Shown here one piece after another: positions 16,648-26,019 of a DNA stretch of 64,000 nucleotides. The translations under genes and the position numbers were made by a program. A model generated the notes under the pieces. It worked only from the letters and a program-made list of their open reading frames with translations. It had not been told where the DNA came from and made no database searches. The stretch lies in NCBI GenBank assembly GCA_029194725.1, contig JARFXQ010000012.1:62001-126000 (forward strand), read 5' to 3'. The stretch's first letter is position 1; every line of letters starts with the position of its first letter. The DNA comes from Nitrospira sp. GTDB lineage: Bacteria; Nitrospirota; Nitrospiria; Nitrospirales; Nitrospiraceae.

Positions 16648-16871
16648 GTGGCTCTCCTCCTTGCCGATATTGACTACGGACAGTATTTAACATTCCAAGA
16701 TTAACGACATGTTAACTGTTAGTTAGAAACCTCTAACCCCACCTTATTATGACTTATGTGGCCGACAGTGGCTTTCGTCTGCTTCCGCGAACTTCGGCAT
16801 AAGATCTCTCCTCACCTCGATCCGAAGGGAATCGCAGACGAGTCGCGATTCGCGATCAAACAGAGTTCACC

Positions 16872-18167
16872 GTGAAGCTGATGACCGACGAGGTGGTAAA
16901 CGTGGCTATCGTGGGAGCCGGCGCGGCGGGCTTGACCGGTGCGATCGTTGCGGCGGAAACACTCGCAAATGACGGAAAGCGTGGACCTGTGCTCTTGCTG
17001 GACGGGGCCAAGCGGATAGGGACCAAAATTCTGGTCTCGGGCGGTGGGCGTTGCAATGTCACGCACGAGGTTGTCACTCCAAGAGATTTCTTCGGCAATC
17101 AAAACATTATCCGAAATATTCTTGCGGCGTTTTCTGTTGACCGGACAGTCGCGTGGTTTGCTTCACTCGGCGTTATCCTAAAGCGCGAACCGACGGGAAA
17201 GCTGTTTCCCACTACCGATGACGCGCGGACCGTCCTCACCGCATTGGTTGCTCGCGCTCGGCATGCGGGTGTCATCATCCGTCCTGGCCATCGCGTGACC
17301 GGGATCTCCACATCAAGCACGGGATTTCTGCTGCAGCACAGTCACGGCCGGACACAGGCATCCCGAGTCGTGCTCGCCACAGGCGGCCAGTCGTTGCCAA
17401 GGACCGGCAGTGATGGATTCGGATATCAACTGGCTCGTGGCCTCGGCCATCGCGTGACAGCGACGGTGCCGGCTCTCGTCCCTTTGGTACTCGATCGTTC
17501 CATGTTTCATGCAACGCTCTCAGGTCTATCCCATGACGTGGAGCTGACCACGGTGGTGGATGGGCGAGCAGTCGATAGACGGACCGGAAGCCTACTCTGG
17601 ACCCATTTCGGGATCAGCGGCCCCGTGGTCATGGACGCTGGCCGCTTCTGGACCTTGGCGACGAATCGGGATGCGCCGGTTGATCTGTACGGCAACTTTG
17701 TCCCAGGCAGGACATCGGACGAATTGAAGCGGTGGTTTGCGACCCAAACGGCTCAGCATCCCAGACGTTCACTGACACGAACATTGTCGATCCTGGTCCC
17801 GGATCGTCTTGCCGACTCTCTCTGCCGCCATTGTTCATGCGACTCGCAGGCGACAATGGCTCAGGTCTCACGTCATGATCGAGAGAAGGTGCTGAGCACC
17901 CTGACGAGGTTCCGGTTTCCTATTGAGCGGGACCGCGGGTGGAACTTTGCCGAAGTCACGGCCGGCGGCGTGCCGTTGGAAGAACTCAACTATCGCACCA
18001 TGGAGTCGAAGCTGGTTTCTGGACTCTATCTGATCGGGGAGATCCTCGATTGCGACGGCCGCATCGGAGGGTTCAATTTTCAGTGGGCCTGGACGACGGG
18101 CTGGCTGGCTGGTCAGTCAGCGGCGAGGAGTCTAGTGGCCGCGAAGGTTCCACTTCGCAGCGCATGA
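16872..18167 (+). CDS. HI0933-like FAD-dependent oxidoreductase (YhiN/BaiN family)
   Basis: A 431-residue flavoprotein. The N-terminus has the FAD Rossmann motif VAIVGAGAAGLTGAI, then the family signature KILVSGGGRCNVTH, GKLFPTTDDARTV, VVLATGGQSLPRTGSDGFGY and the C-terminal VTAGGVPLEELNYRTMES and GRIGGFNFQWAWTTGWLAG. Members occur almost universally, but their substrate is poorly defined; bile-acid and other reductive activities are known for single cases. No signal peptide. The start may be GTG 16872 or ATG 16881. It stands alone as a transcription unit. Confidence 0.9.
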   Translation: MKLMTDEVVNVAIVGAGAAGLTGAIVAAETLANDGKRGPVLLLDGAKRIGTKILVSGGGRCNVTHEVVTPRDFFGNQNIIRNILAAFSVDRTVAWFASLGVILKREPTGKLFPTTDDARTVLTALVARARHAGVIIRPGHRVTGISTSSTGFLLQHSHGRTQASRVVLATGGQSLPRTGSDGFGYQLARGLGHRVTATVPALVPLVLDRSMFHATLSGLSHDVELTTVVDGRAVDRRTGSLLWTHFGISGPVVMDAGRFWTLATNRDAPVDLYGNFVPGRTSDELKRWFATQTAQHPRRSLTRTLSILVPDRLADSLCRHCSCDSQATMAQVSRHDREKVLSTLTRFRFPIERDRGWNFAEVTAGGVPLEELNYRTMESKLVSGLYLIGEILDCDGRIGGFNFQWAWTTGWLAGQSAARSLVAAKVPLRSA

Positions 18168-18218
18168 TCGAGGGGGGCGTCCTCGTTCCACCTTCAACTC
18201 CGACTCCTGAGTCGAAGA

Positions 18219-19037
18219 TCACCACACACCCGCTTCCGCTTCCGAGCAGGCTTTGGCCCGAGGCATGCCTCGATACGACATTTCTTGCTCCTTCGACTCA
18301 TTGGCCGGCAACATCGTCACCTGGAGTTTTTCTGCTGCGAAGGCCTCATCGTCGGTGCGCAACACCCCTTCACGATTCAACATCTTGACCGCATTCGTGC
18401 GTGAGACGATCGGAGGGTACTGTCTGAACTGATCCGCCGAGACATAGGGGACCTGAATGGTGACGGGGCGCCGCTTGACGTAGATGAACTCGCGCAGATA
18501 ATCGTCGATGGGAGTCTTTAGACTGACCACCACCGAGCTCGACGCAGGAAGGGCCGCGATCGAGACCACATACAAGGGCTTGACATCAGGCGGGGCCTCC
18601 TTGTTGCCCGTGGCGACCAAGGTTGGAGCGGTCAACAGCTGCGTCACCTGATTAATGGCGGGTGATCTCACACCAACCCGAAGATTCGTGATGTCGCGAT
18701 CAGACACGTTTTCGAGCAACAGCTTAATGAGTACCCAGGCTTGCGGATCGGGCGCCGTCGCGCGACCACTCGAGACAGATTGCTCCTCACGGCGGATGCT
18801 GCAATCGGATACCAGATTGCGCCTTTCGAAGAAATACAGCGTATTCATTCCCTGTGGCTGAATTCCCCGTTCATACGTGTAGAAGGCCACGCCGACGTGA
18901 ATCATGGTCGGCCTGAACCAAGCCACGACCGTCGGGAGCACAAATGGGACAAAGGCTGCAAACAGACCGATGAGAACCACCTTATTGAGAAAACTTTGCT
19001 TCCAAAACCAGTTCCACGATCGCTTCAGCAGATTCAC
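18219..19037 (-). CDS. Membrane-anchored protein of unknown function
   Basis: This 272-residue protein has one N-terminal membrane span (VVLIGLFAAFVPFVLPTVVAWF, about 19-40) with a positively charged N-side, so the bulk is probably outside the cytoplasm. The body is beta-rich (VLIKLLLENVSDRDITNLRVGV and SSVVVSLKTPIDDYL), resembling a single Ig-like sandwich. The C-terminal 40 residues are charged. I know no family for it. Confidence 0.7.
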   Translation of the reverse strand: MNLLKRSWNWFWKQSFLNKVVLIGLFAAFVPFVLPTVVAWFRPTMIHVGVAFYTYERGIQPQGMNTLYFFERRNLVSDCSIRREEQSVSSGRATAPDPQAWVLIKLLLENVSDRDITNLRVGVRSPAINQVTQLLTAPTLVATGNKEAPPDVKPLYVVSIAALPASSSVVVSLKTPIDDYLREFIYVKRRPVTIQVPYVSADQFRQYPPIVSRTNAVKMLNREGVLRTDDEAFAAEKLQVTMLPANESKEQEMSYRGMPRAKACSEAEAGVW

Positions 19038-19197
19038 AGAACCCTCGCTGACTCATCTCAACGCATGTTTATTCTAGAAAACACGGGGCTCAAACAGCAA
19101 GGCAAGGTCCCGAGGAAGTCACAGAGCTATTTTTCTGCATCTTGACCGTGGCCATTCCTCGTCGCCATGCTGCAAATAACTCGACTCAAGAGGAACA

Positions 19198-19419
19198 ATG
19201 CCGGAGAAGAGAGAGGAAGAAGCTCGCGAGACGGCTCGGCGGATCGCCATCCGCTGGAAAGTTATGCAAGCGCTCGGTGCCGTCCTCATCGCGATGGGTC
19301 TTTTCGTTGATTGGCCGCCTCCTCAGGAAGCCAGCCTGCCTGACACCTCGTCGTTTCTGATCATCCTGGGTGGGCTTCTCGGAGCTGCGGGACTCCTTGC
19401 TGCTATCCAGAAGGACTAG
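19198..19419 (+). CDS. Small two-span membrane protein
   Basis: A 73-residue product with a charged helix first (PEKREEEARETARRIAIRW), then two hydrophobic segments (MQALGAVLIAMGLFVDW and FLIILGGLLGAAGLLAAI) and a short tail. An AGAGG precedes the ATG by 6 nt. An overlapping frame from 19142 in another phase has no features and is taken as a shadow. Function unknown. Confidence 0.65.
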   Translation: MPEKREEEARETARRIAIRWKVMQALGAVLIAMGLFVDWPPPQEASLPDTSSFLIILGGLLGAAGLLAAIQKD

Positions 19420-19452
19420 CCACGGTGAATCAGAACTGACAGCCTGCCAGGA

Positions 19453-20457
19453 TCACATCGTGAGGACCGCTGCCCCTTGAAAGGTCCCGGCTTTCAATTC
19501 TTGTAATGCACGGTTCGCTTGTTCAAGGGGAAAACGGACCGTATGTGGTTTGATTGGAATAGCTGCTGCGTCGCGCAACAAATCGACTCCGTCCTGCCTC
19601 GTATTGGCTGTCACACTGCGAATCACCCTCTCTCCAAACACATCACGATCGTAGTCCAGCGAAGGAATCGGTGACATGTGGATGCCGGCCAATGCCAATG
19701 TCCCGCCTCGGTCGAGCGCTCTCAAGGCCGGAGGCACAAGTTCACCGGCCGGTGCAAAGATGATCGATCCATGCAGCTTATCCGGCGGCATCTCCGTCGC
19801 CCCGCCGACCCAAACTGCCCCCAGTTGTCTTGCCAATTCCTGATGCTCTCGTTTGAGTGAACTCACATAAACCTGGCAACCCCAGTGACGCGCGATCTGG
19901 ATGGCGATGTGTGCCGATGCGCCGAATCCATAGAGTCCGAGACGCTGGCCAGGCTTAATGCCGCTGAGCCGTAATGCTCGATAGCCGATGATGCCGGCAC
20001 ATAACAGGGGAGCGGCCTCTTCGTCAGAAAAGATCGGTGGGATTGGGTAGGCGAATCGCGCGGGCACGACCGCATATTCAGCATACCCTCCATCGACCTG
20101 GTAACCGGTGAACTTCGCTTGTTGACAGAGATTTTCTCGCCCACTTGTACAAAACTCACAATGCCCACAGGTCCCCTGGAGCCAAGCGATCCCGACACGA
20201 TCTCCTTCCTTGATCTCTGATGCCTTGGAGCCGACTTGCGTCACAGTGCCGACTGCTTGATGGCCTGGAATTAATGGGGAGGGAATATCGGGTAGTTCTC
20301 CTTCCACCACATGGAGATCCGTGCGACAGACGCCGCAAACATGAATCTTGACGAGGACCTGACCTGCCTGTGGGACAGGTATCGGCCGGTCGTGAAGTCG
20401 TAGCGGACCAGTGGAAACGTCATTGGTATGGTCGAGAACCATGGCTTTCATAGTCAC
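19453..20457 (-). CDS. Zinc-dependent alcohol dehydrogenase
   Basis: A 334-residue medium-chain dehydrogenase. Catalytic zinc residues are in CGVCRTDLHVVEGE and GHQAVG; the structural-zinc lobe reads GTCGHCEFCTSGRENLC; the nucleotide fold reads GLYGFGASAHIA. The GFGAS loop is typical of the AdhA-like subfamily annotated as zinc-binding alcohol dehydrogenases. The substrate is unknown; primary alcohols or aldehydes are likely. It precedes nothing on its strand and follows the YceI gene by 45 nt, so these may be cotranscribed. Confidence 0.9.
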   Translation of the reverse strand: MTMKAMVLDHTNDVSTGPLRLHDRPIPVPQAGQVLVKIHVCGVCRTDLHVVEGELPDIPSPLIPGHQAVGTVTQVGSKASEIKEGDRVGIAWLQGTCGHCEFCTSGRENLCQQAKFTGYQVDGGYAEYAVVPARFAYPIPPIFSDEEAAPLLCAGIIGYRALRLSGIKPGQRLGLYGFGASAHIAIQIARHWGCQVYVSSLKREHQELARQLGAVWVGGATEMPPDKLHGSIIFAPAGELVPPALRALDRGGTLALAGIHMSPIPSLDYDRDVFGERVIRSVTANTRQDGVDLLRDAAAIPIKPHTVRFPLEQANRALQELKAGTFQGAAVLTM

Positions 20458-20502
20458 TCAGGTGATGAATGTCGGGTCGGAAGATTCTGCTGTCGTAATC
20501 CC

Positions 20503-21117
20503 TCACGGATTTTTCGCCTTGATGCATTCGATGTCCAGGCGGATCTGGACGTCGTCTCCGACGACTAACCCGCCATTATCCAGCGTCTTGTTCCAAATCA
20601 TCCCGAAATCCTTGCGATTCAATGTTCCCTCGGCGGTGAATCCGGCCCTGGTATTCCCCCAGGGATCCTTGGTGACGCCATTGAACGTGCCCATGAGCGT
20701 GACATCTTTGGTCACGCCGCGCAAAGTCAGGTTGCCGAGAACTTTATAGGTATCTCCCTCTTTCTGGTAGGTTTTCATCCTGTAAGTGATCGTCGGAAAC
20801 TGTTTGACGTCCAAGAAGTCGGCAGTGCGCAGATGGGCGTCTCGTTTTTCATGGTTCGTGTTGATCGACTCGGCATTGATCGTGGCTTCGATTGCCTTGA
20901 AGGTTTTCGCGTCAGCGTCCAGATCAACAAATCCACGATAGGACAGGAAGCGCCCCGACGTTTTGGACACCACCATGTGAGCCACTCGAAACTCGATGAT
21001 CGAATGATCAGGGTCGATGTCCCAACGAGCCGTTTCCGCCCCGGCGACCAGCGGGAAGAATCCCACCAGAAGCCCCGCCATGACGATTCCCCGCAACCAG
21101 TCGGACCAGATTTTCAT
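20503..21117 (-). CDS. YceI-family periplasmic protein
   Basis: Begins at ATG 21117 with a signal peptide (IVMAGLLVGFFPLVAGAETA). The mature part is a YceI lipocalin-like barrel: WDIDPDHSIIEFRVAHM, TSGRFLSYRGFVDLD, NTNHEKRDAHLRTADFLDV and FGMIWNK. Such barrels bind isoprenoid-type lipids (polyprenyl chains) in solved members; in several bacteria they are induced by acid or base stress. An upstream in-frame ATG (21135) would also be possible but makes the signal peptide unusually long. Possibly in one transcript with the downstream dehydrogenase. Confidence 0.92.
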   Translation of the reverse strand: MKIWSDWLRGIVMAGLLVGFFPLVAGAETARWDIDPDHSIIEFRVAHMVVSKTSGRFLSYRGFVDLDADAKTFKAIEATINAESINTNHEKRDAHLRTADFLDVKQFPTITYRMKTYQKEGDTYKVLGNLTLRGVTKDVTLMGTFNGVTKDPWGNTRAGFTAEGTLNRKDFGMIWNKTLDNGGLVVGDDVQIRLDIECIKAKNP

Positions 21118-21280
21118 ACCATCCCCTTTCGGCATCTCCCTGCCAGCCTATATGAACCGATACTTAGCCTCATCATCACGATGAGTCCCGCCATCCTACC
21201 CATCGTCAGGAAGCCCGTGCAACCCGTTTGTTTCGCCGAAACACGGGTGTCAACTGATGGAGGTGGTATAGAATAGGTTC

Positions 21281-22315
21281 ATGCAAGCACTCGTCAAGAC
21301 CATTGCTGGACCTGGTTTAACCCTCACCGATTGGGCGGACCCGACCCCGGGGCCACATGACGCTGTGGTGAAGGTCGCCGCGACCTCTTTATGTGGAACC
21401 GACGTCCATATCTATCGGTGGGACGAATGGGCACAACGACGGATTCGCCCGCCACGAATCATCGGCCATGAATTGTGCGGCCACGTCGTGGATATTGGTC
21501 GTGAGGTGTCTCTGGTCAAGGTCGGTGACTATGTCGCCGCCGAATCACACCTGACCTGTGGAGCCTGCTTTCAGTGCCGCACCGGACAGGCGCACGTGTG
21601 CAAGAATTATAAGATACTTGGGATCGATCGGGATGGGTCGTACGCTCAGTATGTCGCGCTGCCCGAAGGGGTCTTGTGGCACACGGCTCCGGAAATTCCT
21701 CAGGAGTTGGCCTGTGTCCAGGAGCCGCTTGGCAACGCCGTTGACGCCGCTCTCGCTGAGGATCTCACCGGACATACAGTATTAATCACGGGCTGTGGCC
21801 CGACCGGTCTATTTGCCGCCGCTGTCGCACGCACCGCCGGGGCTGCGACCATTATCGCGTCCGATGTCAGTGACTATCGGCTTGGCCTGGCGAAGCAGGT
21901 TGGAGCGGATCACGTCCTCAACGTGAGAGCCGAGTCCCCGGAGCAAGTGGCGGCAGCCATCCTCGAGATGACCGGTGGTGAGGGAGTTGATGCTGCGCTG
22001 GAAATGTCGGGAGACCCTACGGCCATGCATCAAGCCTTTCGCGCGGTGAAGAACGGCGGACGAGTAACCCTGTTCGGTATCCCGACCGGTCCCGTTTGCT
22101 TTGATCTGCCGAACGAAGTTATTTTTAAGGGCATCCGTGTCTATGGGATCACCGGGCGGCGCTTGTTCGGAACCTGGTACCGGTTGGCTGGTCTCTTCAA
22201 AGCAGGTCTCGATATTCGACCGGTGATCACACATTCATTCCCGCTGCGCGAGTTTGCGACCGGCTTTGAGTTGATTCAGTCAGGGCAGTGCGGCAAAGTT
22301 GTCTTGATTCCATAG
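21281..22315 (+). CDS. tdh: L-threonine 3-dehydrogenase
   Basis: A 344-residue zinc-dependent enzyme that oxidises L-threonine with NAD+ to 2-amino-3-ketobutyrate. Zinc ligands are in [17 protein letters not shown] and [10 protein letters not shown]; the structural-zinc lobe is [18 protein letters not shown]. The coenzyme motif is [15 protein letters not shown]. Length equals that of E. coli Tdh (341). The next gene is kbl, which completes the route, with a hairpin between. Together they yield glycine and acetyl-CoA. Confidence 0.94.
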   Translation: MQALVKTIAGPGLTLTDWADPTPGPHDAVVKVAATSLCGTDVHIYRWDEWAQRRIRPPRIIGHELCGHVVDIGREVSLVKVGDYVAAESHLTCGACFQCRTGQAHVCKNYKILGIDRDGSYAQYVALPEGVLWHTAPEIPQELACVQEPLGNAVDAALAEDLTGHTVLITGCGPTGLFAAAVARTAGAATIIASDVSDYRLGLAKQVGADHVLNVRAESPEQVAAAILEMTGGEGVDAALEMSGDPTAMHQAFRAVKNGGRVTLFGIPTGPVCFDLPNEVIFKGIRVYGITGRRLFGTWYRLAGLFKAGLDIRPVITHSFPLREFATGFELIQSGQCGKVVLIP

Positions 22316-22330
22316 TAGGGCTGATGTACG

Positions 22331-22376
22331 AGGACTGAGAGAACAGAGGGATTGCCCTCGCTCAGCCCTCAGTCCT
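22331..22376 (+). promoter_or_regulatory. Stem-loop in the tdh-kbl gap
   Basis: AGGACTGAG (22331-22339) pairs with CTCAGTCCT (22368-22376). An inner AGGG/CCCT pair (22347-22350 with 22355-22358) may extend the fold. It ends 9 nt before the kbl ATG, exactly where a ribosome-binding site would lie, and no obvious Shine-Dalgarno exists outside it. It may tune kbl translation or partly terminate the tdh message. Confidence 0.5.
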
Positions 22377-22385
22377 GTTCCAACC

Positions 22386-23576
22386 ATGGCCTACTCGTCC
22401 TTCAAAAAAACCCTTGAAGCTCAGCTCGCCGACATCAGATGTCACGGTCTGTACAAGGCCGAACGCCAATTGTTGAGCCCGCAGGGCTCCGACATCCGAG
22501 TTGCGCAAGGCCAGGTTCTCAATCTTTGCGCAAACAATTATCTAGGGCTGGCGAATCACCCGGATATCGTGCAGGCTGCCACGAAGGGATTGGAAACGCA
22601 TGGATATGGCATGGCCTCCGTGCGGTTTATATGCGGTACACAGGATCTGCATAAACAACTCGAGCAGGCGGTCAGCGAGTTTCTCGGCACCGAGGATACA
22701 ATCCTCTACAGTTCCTGTTTCGACGCGAACGGGGGACTGTTCGAAGTGTTGTTGGATGAGCATGATGCCGTCATCAGCGACGCCTTGAACCATGCCAGCC
22801 TCATCGACGGCATCAGACTCTGCAAGGCCAAGCGATTCCGATATGCCCATTCCGACATGGCAGATCTCGAAGCACAGCTCCAGGCAGCAGGCGGATGCCG
22901 GCTGCGCCTGATTGCAACCGATGGGGTGTTCTCGATGGATGGCGATCCGGCCAAACTGGATCGGATCGTCGAGCTGGCGGAACGGTATGATGCAGCGGTG
23001 GTGGTTGATGACAGCCACGCGACAGGAGTGCTGGGTCCTCAGGGCAGGGGGATACCGGCTCATTTCGGGGTGGCTGACCGAATCGAAATTGTAACGAGCA
23101 CGCTGGGAAAGACGCTCGGTGGTGCAACCGGCGGGTTTACATCCGGCAAGGCCGAGGTGATCGAGATGCTGCGTCAACGATCGCGGCCCTACCTGTTCTC
23201 CAACTCACTTCCTCCCCCCATTGCGGCCGGTGCGTTGCGTGCCATCGACTTGGTGAAACAGGGCGATCATCTCAGGAAGCAGCTTCGGGACAATGCCGTC
23301 TTCTTCCGGGCTGAGTTGACCAGGCTTGGTTTCCGGCTTATCCCGGGCGAACATCCTATCATTCCCGTGATGTTGGGTGATGCTGTCCTTGCGACCTCGA
23401 TGGCTGAGGCATTACTGAAAGAAGGAGTTTACGTCGTCGGCTTTAGCTATCCGGTGGTGCCACAAGGGCAGGCAAGGATCCGGACTCAAATGTCGGCGGC
23501 CCATACAACGGCTCAGCTGCAGCAAGCCGTGGCAGCCTTCGCAAAGGTAGGCCGGGCTCTCGGGGTGATCCGATAG
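22386..23576 (+). CDS. kbl: Glycine C-acetyltransferase (2-amino-3-ketobutyrate CoA ligase)
   Basis: A 396-residue PLP enzyme of the alpha-oxoamine synthase family. It cleaves 2-amino-3-ketobutyrate with CoA into glycine and acetyl-CoA. Features are [53 protein letters not shown] and the PLP-lysine segment [14 protein letters not shown]. Length is as in E. coli Kbl (398). It lies 70 nt after tdh; glycine made here can feed GlyA, encoded just downstream. Confidence 0.95.
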   Translation: MAYSSFKKTLEAQLADIRCHGLYKAERQLLSPQGSDIRVAQGQVLNLCANNYLGLANHPDIVQAATKGLETHGYGMASVRFICGTQDLHKQLEQAVSEFLGTEDTILYSSCFDANGGLFEVLLDEHDAVISDALNHASLIDGIRLCKAKRFRYAHSDMADLEAQLQAAGGCRLRLIATDGVFSMDGDPAKLDRIVELAERYDAAVVVDDSHATGVLGPQGRGIPAHFGVADRIEIVTSTLGKTLGGATGGFTSGKAEVIEMLRQRSRPYLFSNSLPPPIAAGALRAIDLVKQGDHLRKQLRDNAVFFRAELTRLGFRLIPGEHPIIPVMLGDAVLATSMAEALLKEGVYVVGFSYPVVPQGQARIRTQMSAAHTTAQLQQAVAAFAKVGRALGVIR

Positions 23577-23600
23577 TTGGCCTCAAGGTGCCCCTCAGAA

Positions 23601-23629
23601 TTGACATTTTCCAGCCGGCTCAGTATTCT
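23601..23629 (+). promoter_or_regulatory. Sigma70-type promoter of rplI
   Basis: A perfect TTGACA (23601-23606), 17-nt spacer and TATTCT (23624-23629). Transcription would begin near 23636, giving about 25 nt of leader before rplI ATG 23661. This makes rplI-glyA-nrdR independent from tdh-kbl. Confidence 0.75.
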
Positions 23630-23660
23630 CTACCACTTTATCATGTAGAGGAGTAGGGGT

Positions 23661-24128
23661 ATGAAAGTCATTCTTCAAGAAACCCTGGAAGGGGTGGGGC
23701 ATCTCGGCGATCTCATCAACGTCGCCGATGGGTTTGCGAGGAACTATCTGTTGCCACGTCGCAAGGCCGTCGAAGCCGATGGTCGTAGTATCAAAGCCTT
23801 CGAACATGCCAAACGAGTGGCGGCCGAGAAGGCCAAGAAGGAAAAGTTGGAAATTGAATCCTATGCCAAGAAGGTCTCGGCTATCACAGTGACAATTGAA
23901 GCGCAGGTCGGGAAAGACGATAAGATGTTCGGCTCCGTCACCGCCAAAGACATCGCGGAAGGGTTGGCCGAGCAAGGTGTTACGGTGGATCGGCGAAAGA
24001 TCCAACTGGCACAACCGATCAAGGAACTCGGTTCGGTGGCTGTCCCCATCAAGATGCCCAGGGATGTGGCGGCGACCGTGACCGTCCGTGTGGTGAAGAA
24101 GCAAGAGACTGAAGAGCCTTCAGCGTAG
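23661..24128 (+). CDS. rplI: 50S ribosomal protein bL9
   Basis: A 155-residue bL9. It opens with [25 protein letters not shown], contains [13 protein letters not shown] (N-terminal rRNA-binding domain), then the long connecting helix rich in Ala, Lys and Glu, then a C-terminal domain with [12 protein letters not shown]. It binds 23S rRNA near the L1 stalk. Unusually, rpsF, ssb and rpsR are not beside it; upstream is kbl and downstream glyA. GAGGAGTAGGGGT forms the ribosome site. Confidence 0.96.
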   Translation: MKVILQETLEGVGHLGDLINVADGFARNYLLPRRKAVEADGRSIKAFEHAKRVAAEKAKKEKLEIESYAKKVSAITVTIEAQVGKDDKMFGSVTAKDIAEGLAEQGVTVDRRKIQLAQPIKELGSVAVPIKMPRDVAATVTVRVVKKQETEEPSA

Positions 24129-24138
24129 TATTTGGAGC

Positions 24139-25413
24139 ATGGAGAAGATGAGTAGCGACGCAATCGGTTCATGGGAGGCCCTGAGAACGACAGATCCCGA
24201 AGTCTTTGCCGCGATTGAGGCGGAAGAGGTGCGTCAACGTGAGAAGCTGCTCTTGATCGCCTCAGAAAATTTCGCCAGCCCGGCGGTCTTGGCGGCGCAA
24301 GGCTCCTTGCTCACCAATAAGTACGCGGAGGGCTATCCCGGCAAGCGATACTACGGCGGATGTCAGCATGCCGACGCCGTGGAAGATTTGGCGATTCAGC
24401 GGTGCAAAGAAATCTTCGGCGCCGAGCATGTAAACGTTCAGCCGCATTCTGGTTCACAAGCCAACATGGCGGCCTATCTGTCGGTCCTGAAGGCAGGCGA
24501 CACCATTCTCGGAATGGATCTCGCCCAGGGCGGTCACCTTACGCATGGGAGTAAAGTCAATTTCTCCGGTCTCCTCTTCCGTGTTTTCTCATATGGTGTC
24601 GATCGACGGACCGAAACCATCGACTACGATGCCGTCCAGAAGGTCGCAGAGGAATGTCGTCCCCGGATGATCGTGGTCGGAGCCAGTGCCTATGCCCGCG
24701 TGCTGGATTTTCCTCGTTTTCAGCAGATCGCCAAGTCAGTGGAGGCCTATCTGTTGGTCGACATCGCGCATATTGCCGGTCTCATCGCTGCCGGGCTTCA
24801 TCCGAATCCCGTTCCCTATGCTGACTTCGTCACGACGACGACTCATAAGACGCTCCGCGGTCCGCGTGGGGGCGTCACGATGTGTAAAGCCGAGTATGCG
24901 AAGGCCGTCGACAAACTCGTATTTCCTGGGCTACAGGGCGGTCCGTTGATGCATGTGATCGCGGCCAAGGCGGTCGCCTTCAAAGAGGCTTTGTCTCCGG
25001 GATTCAAACGTTATCAGCAGCAAGTCCTGACCAATGCGAAGGCATTGGCACAAGGGTTCGTCGATCGCGGCTATAAGATCGTCTCAGGCGGCACCGATAC
25101 GCACCTGATGCTCCTGAACCTCGCGAACAAGGGGATCACCGGGAAAGAGGCGGATGCCGCGCTGGATACCGCCGGTATTATCGTCAATAAGAACGCCGTC
25201 CCGTACGATGAAAAACCCCCGGCGGTGGCCAGCGGGATACGTCTGGGGTCGCCCATCGTTTCCACGCGCGGCATGAGAGAGCCGGAGATGAAACAGATCG
25301 TCGAATTAGTCGATCGTGTCCTCCAACACCGACAAGAGCCGGCTGTGTTGGAAGAGGTTCGCGGACAAGCCAAAGCGTTGTGCGCTCGGTTTCCTATCAT
25401 TCACCCCTACTAG
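24139..25413 (+). CDS. glyA: Serine hydroxymethyltransferase
   Basis: A 424-residue PLP enzyme converting serine and tetrahydrofolate to glycine and methylene-tetrahydrofolate. Conserved parts are [44 protein letters not shown] and the PLP-lysine segment [14 protein letters not shown]. The gene follows rplI by 10 nt and precedes nrdR by 33 nt, an arrangement found in many bacteria (glyA-nrdR). The start is ATG 24139 or 24148. It links glycine from tdh-kbl to one-carbon supply. Confidence 0.97.
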   Translation: MEKMSSDAIGSWEALRTTDPEVFAAIEAEEVRQREKLLLIASENFASPAVLAAQGSLLTNKYAEGYPGKRYYGGCQHADAVEDLAIQRCKEIFGAEHVNVQPHSGSQANMAAYLSVLKAGDTILGMDLAQGGHLTHGSKVNFSGLLFRVFSYGVDRRTETIDYDAVQKVAEECRPRMIVVGASAYARVLDFPRFQQIAKSVEAYLLVDIAHIAGLIAAGLHPNPVPYADFVTTTTHKTLRGPRGGVTMCKAEYAKAVDKLVFPGLQGGPLMHVIAAKAVAFKEALSPGFKRYQQQVLTNAKALAQGFVDRGYKIVSGGTDTHLMLLNLANKGITGKEADAALDTAGIIVNKNAVPYDEKPPAVASGIRLGSPIVSTRGMREPEMKQIVELVDRVLQHRQEPAVLEEVRGQAKALCARFPIIHPY

Positions 25414-25446
25414 TCAGCCGATCGTAAGAGAGCAGGGTCGTCGTCG

Positions 25447-25911
25447 GTGAAATGTCCCTTCTGCGATGAAGTTGAGGACAAGGTCGTCGATTCTCGTATG
25501 GCCAAGGAAGGCGAGGTCATTCGTCGCCGCCGGGAGTGCCTCGGTTGCAAACGCCGCTACACCACCTACGAGCGGGTCGAAGAAATTCTTCCCGTTGTCG
25601 TGAAGAAGGACGGTCGCCGCGAGTCGTTTGACCGCAGCAAGATTCTCGCCGGTCTCAAAAAAGCCTGTGAAAAGCGACCGATCAGTATCGGCACGATCGA
25701 AGCCGTCACCGACCGGATAGAAAAACGGATTCAGGAGATGGGCGAGACGGAAATTGAAAGCCGGGTCGTCGGAGAAGAAGTCATGAAGGAGTTGGATCAA
25801 CTGGACCAGGTCGCCTATGTGAGATTTGCATCTGTGTACCGAGAATTTAAGGACATCGAGCAGTTCATGGACGAATTAAGAACGCTCGCTCAGCAACGTC
25901 GCGAACGTTGA
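25447..25911 (+). CDS. nrdR: Transcriptional repressor NrdR
   Basis: A 154-residue regulator with a zinc ribbon ([15 protein letters not shown]...[12 protein letters not shown]) and an ATP-cone domain ([28 protein letters not shown]). It represses ribonucleotide reductase genes in response to dATP/ATP. GTG start, then the usual KCPFC. Length is typical (150-160). It lies in the rplI-glyA-nrdR unit, 99-108 nt before the histidine kinase gene. No nrd gene is in the window. Confidence 0.96.
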   Translation: MKCPFCDEVEDKVVDSRMAKEGEVIRRRRECLGCKRRYTTYERVEEILPVVVKKDGRRESFDRSKILAGLKKACEKRPISIGTIEAVTDRIEKRIQEMGETEIESRVVGEEVMKELDQLDQVAYVRFASVYREFKDIEQFMDELRTLAQQRRER

Positions 25912-26019
25912 GACAGAGCTTCGGCCTCCATCGTTTCTCTTTCCAGCTCTCGGGAATCCCGTCCGATCGGTCATTTGTTCGGTGGTTGACCCCGGTGAGC
26001 TGTAGCAGGCGTGGAATCC

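Noticed and set aside
23628-23650. CTCTAC/GTAGAG hairpin in the rplI leader as a ribosomal-protein autoregulatory site
   Set aside because: Only 6 bp with a loop of 11 nt, and bL9 is not known as an autoregulator; likely chance.
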